Made by a program: the position numbers and the translations under genes. A stretch of DNA of 5,915 nucleotides, taken from assembly GCA_030635405.1 (NCBI GenBank), contig DAOVZA010000157.1:1-5915 (forward strand), read 5' to 3'. Shown here piece by piece: positions 5,165 through 5,915 of the stretch. This stretch comes from Desulfocapsa sp. (GTDB taxonomy: Bacteria > Desulfobacterota > Desulfobulbia > Desulfobulbales > Desulfocapsaceae). Numbering within the stretch: the first letter of the stretch is position 1; every line of letters starts with the position of its first letter. Below the pieces are notes generated by a model. The model made no database searches, was not told the origin of the DNA, and was given only the letters and a program-made list of their open reading frames with translations.

Positions 5165-5915
5165 ATGCAACCAACAAATTCCGATGTGCATGTAGATGCT
5201 GCACTGACTAACATATCAATTGCTTATCTGCAGGATGAAAGCACTTTTATTGCAGATAAAGTTTTTCCGATTGTCCCGGTTTCTAAACAGAGCGATAAGT
5301 ACTTTATCTATGATCGCAATGATTTTTTCCGGGATGAGGCAAAAAAACGAGCGCCAAATACTGAGTCAGCCGGTGGTGGTTACAACCTGGGTACTGACAG
5401 TTATTTTGCCGATGTTTGGGCCTTCCACAAGGACGTTGCTGATCAGACCACATCCAATGAGGATGAGGTCATTGATGGTGAATCTGATGCTGCTGAATTT
5501 ACCATGCAGAAATTACTTATTCGCCGTGAACGTCAATTCGTGACGAAATATATGGCCACTGGTATCTGGACCACTGACAAAACTGGTGGAACTGATTTTG
5601 TCAAATGGGATGATGAGGCTGCTTCTGATCCTGTGGAAGATATCAAAGATGGCCGTTTGACTATTGCCGGGACAACTGGCTTTAAACCTAATACCCTGGC
5701 TTTGAGCCTTTCTGTCCATGAAGCCCTCAAAAAGCACCCACTTGTACTTGAACGATTCAAATACACATCCAGTGAATCAATCACTGAAGAGATGTTGGCC
5801 AGACTTTTTGAGGTAGAAAATTACCTTGTTGCCTCTTCTATCTATGCAACAAATGAGGAAGGCGCAACAGCTGCCTATTCCTTTGCAGTAGGTAAAGTTG
5901 CTCTCCTGTGCTATG
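5165..5915 (+). CDS. Major capsid protein, N-terminal part (3' end outside window)
   Basis: Main shell protein of the head, presumably with the HK97 fold. I translated 250 codons from ATG 5165 to the window edge with no stop; the short frame seen at 5220-5543 is a shadow of it. Seen: ISIAYLQDESTFIADKVFP (about residues 18-36), VPVSKQSDKYFIYDRNDFFR, a Gly-rich NTESAGGGYNLGT stretch (about 66-78), YFADVWAFHKDVADQ, then AAEFTMQKLLIRRERQF, which looks like a long helix of the capsid core, and later TLALSLSVHEALKKHP. The 'FIADKVFP...KQSDKYF' opening is one I associate with a family of phage capsid proteins lacking a long cleaved delta domain. Position directly after scaffold and cement genes supports the call. 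At least 50-100 residues probably remain downstream. Confidence 0.87.
   Translation, partial: MQPTNSDVHVDAALTNISIAYLQDESTFIADKVFPIVPVSKQSDKYFIYDRNDFFRDEAKKRAPNTESAGGGYNLGTDSYFADVWAFHKDVADQTTSNEDEVIDGESDAAEFTMQKLLIRRERQFVTKYMATGIWTTDKTGGTDFVKWDDEAASDPVEDIKDGRLTIAGTTGFKPNTLALSLSVHEALKKHPLVLERFKYTSSESITEEMLARLFEVENYLVASSIYATNEEGATAAYSFAVGKVALLCY

Noticed and set aside
5220..5543. Open frame of 107 codons on the + strand
   Set aside because: It lies wholly inside the major capsid gene in another frame, has no ribosome binding site and shows no phage-like motifs.

Overview
The window is a compact, single-strand stretch of a tailed bacteriophage or prophage genome: the DNA-packaging and head-assembly module. 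Every gene I can support reads on the + strand. Gaps between genes are 43 bases or fewer, and several genes overlap. I see no host genes, tRNA, rRNA, CRISPR array, insertion sequence, attachment site or terminator. Stop codons are ordinary (TGA and TAA) and ribosome binding sites are classical purine-rich AGGAGG types, so the host is a bacterium using the standard code. Base composition looks moderate, in the low-to-mid 40s percent GC by eye. The host cannot be named; the Mu-like portal and minor head proteins lean towards a Gram-negative host, but this is weak inference.

Layout, left to right: (1) C-terminal part of the terminase large subunit (window edge to 998), with Walker B, coupling motif and RuvC-like nuclease aspartates; (2) portal protein of the Mu gp29-like type (998-2323); (3) SPP1 gp7 / Mu gpF-type minor head protein (2310-3299), probably from a TTG start inside the portal gene; (4) a short XkdF-like prohead protease (3310-3699); (5) a 334-residue protein (3696-4700) with a protease-tail-like N-terminus, an unassigned conserved-looking domain and a coiled-coil C-terminal half that looks like a scaffold; (6) a small Ala/Gly-rich capsid cement (DUF2190-like) protein (4744-5124); (7) the N-terminal 250 residues of the major capsid protein (5165 to the window edge).

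The genes form one assembly line. Scaffold and portal nucleate a shell of major capsid protein, the MuF-type protein joins at the portal, the protease removes the scaffold, the terminase pumps DNA through the portal, and the cement protein stabilises the expanded head. The strongest ribosome binding sites precede cement and major capsid protein, the two products needed in most copies.

The most interesting spots lie in the protease/scaffold pair. What is usually one XkdF-like polypeptide appears divided into two overlapping genes. The second gene carries a possible internal start for a free scaffold, with a predicted mRNA hairpin 21 bases upstream, and a 42-base tandem repeat encoding coiled-coil heptads. 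I do not see evidence for an entirely new biological system.
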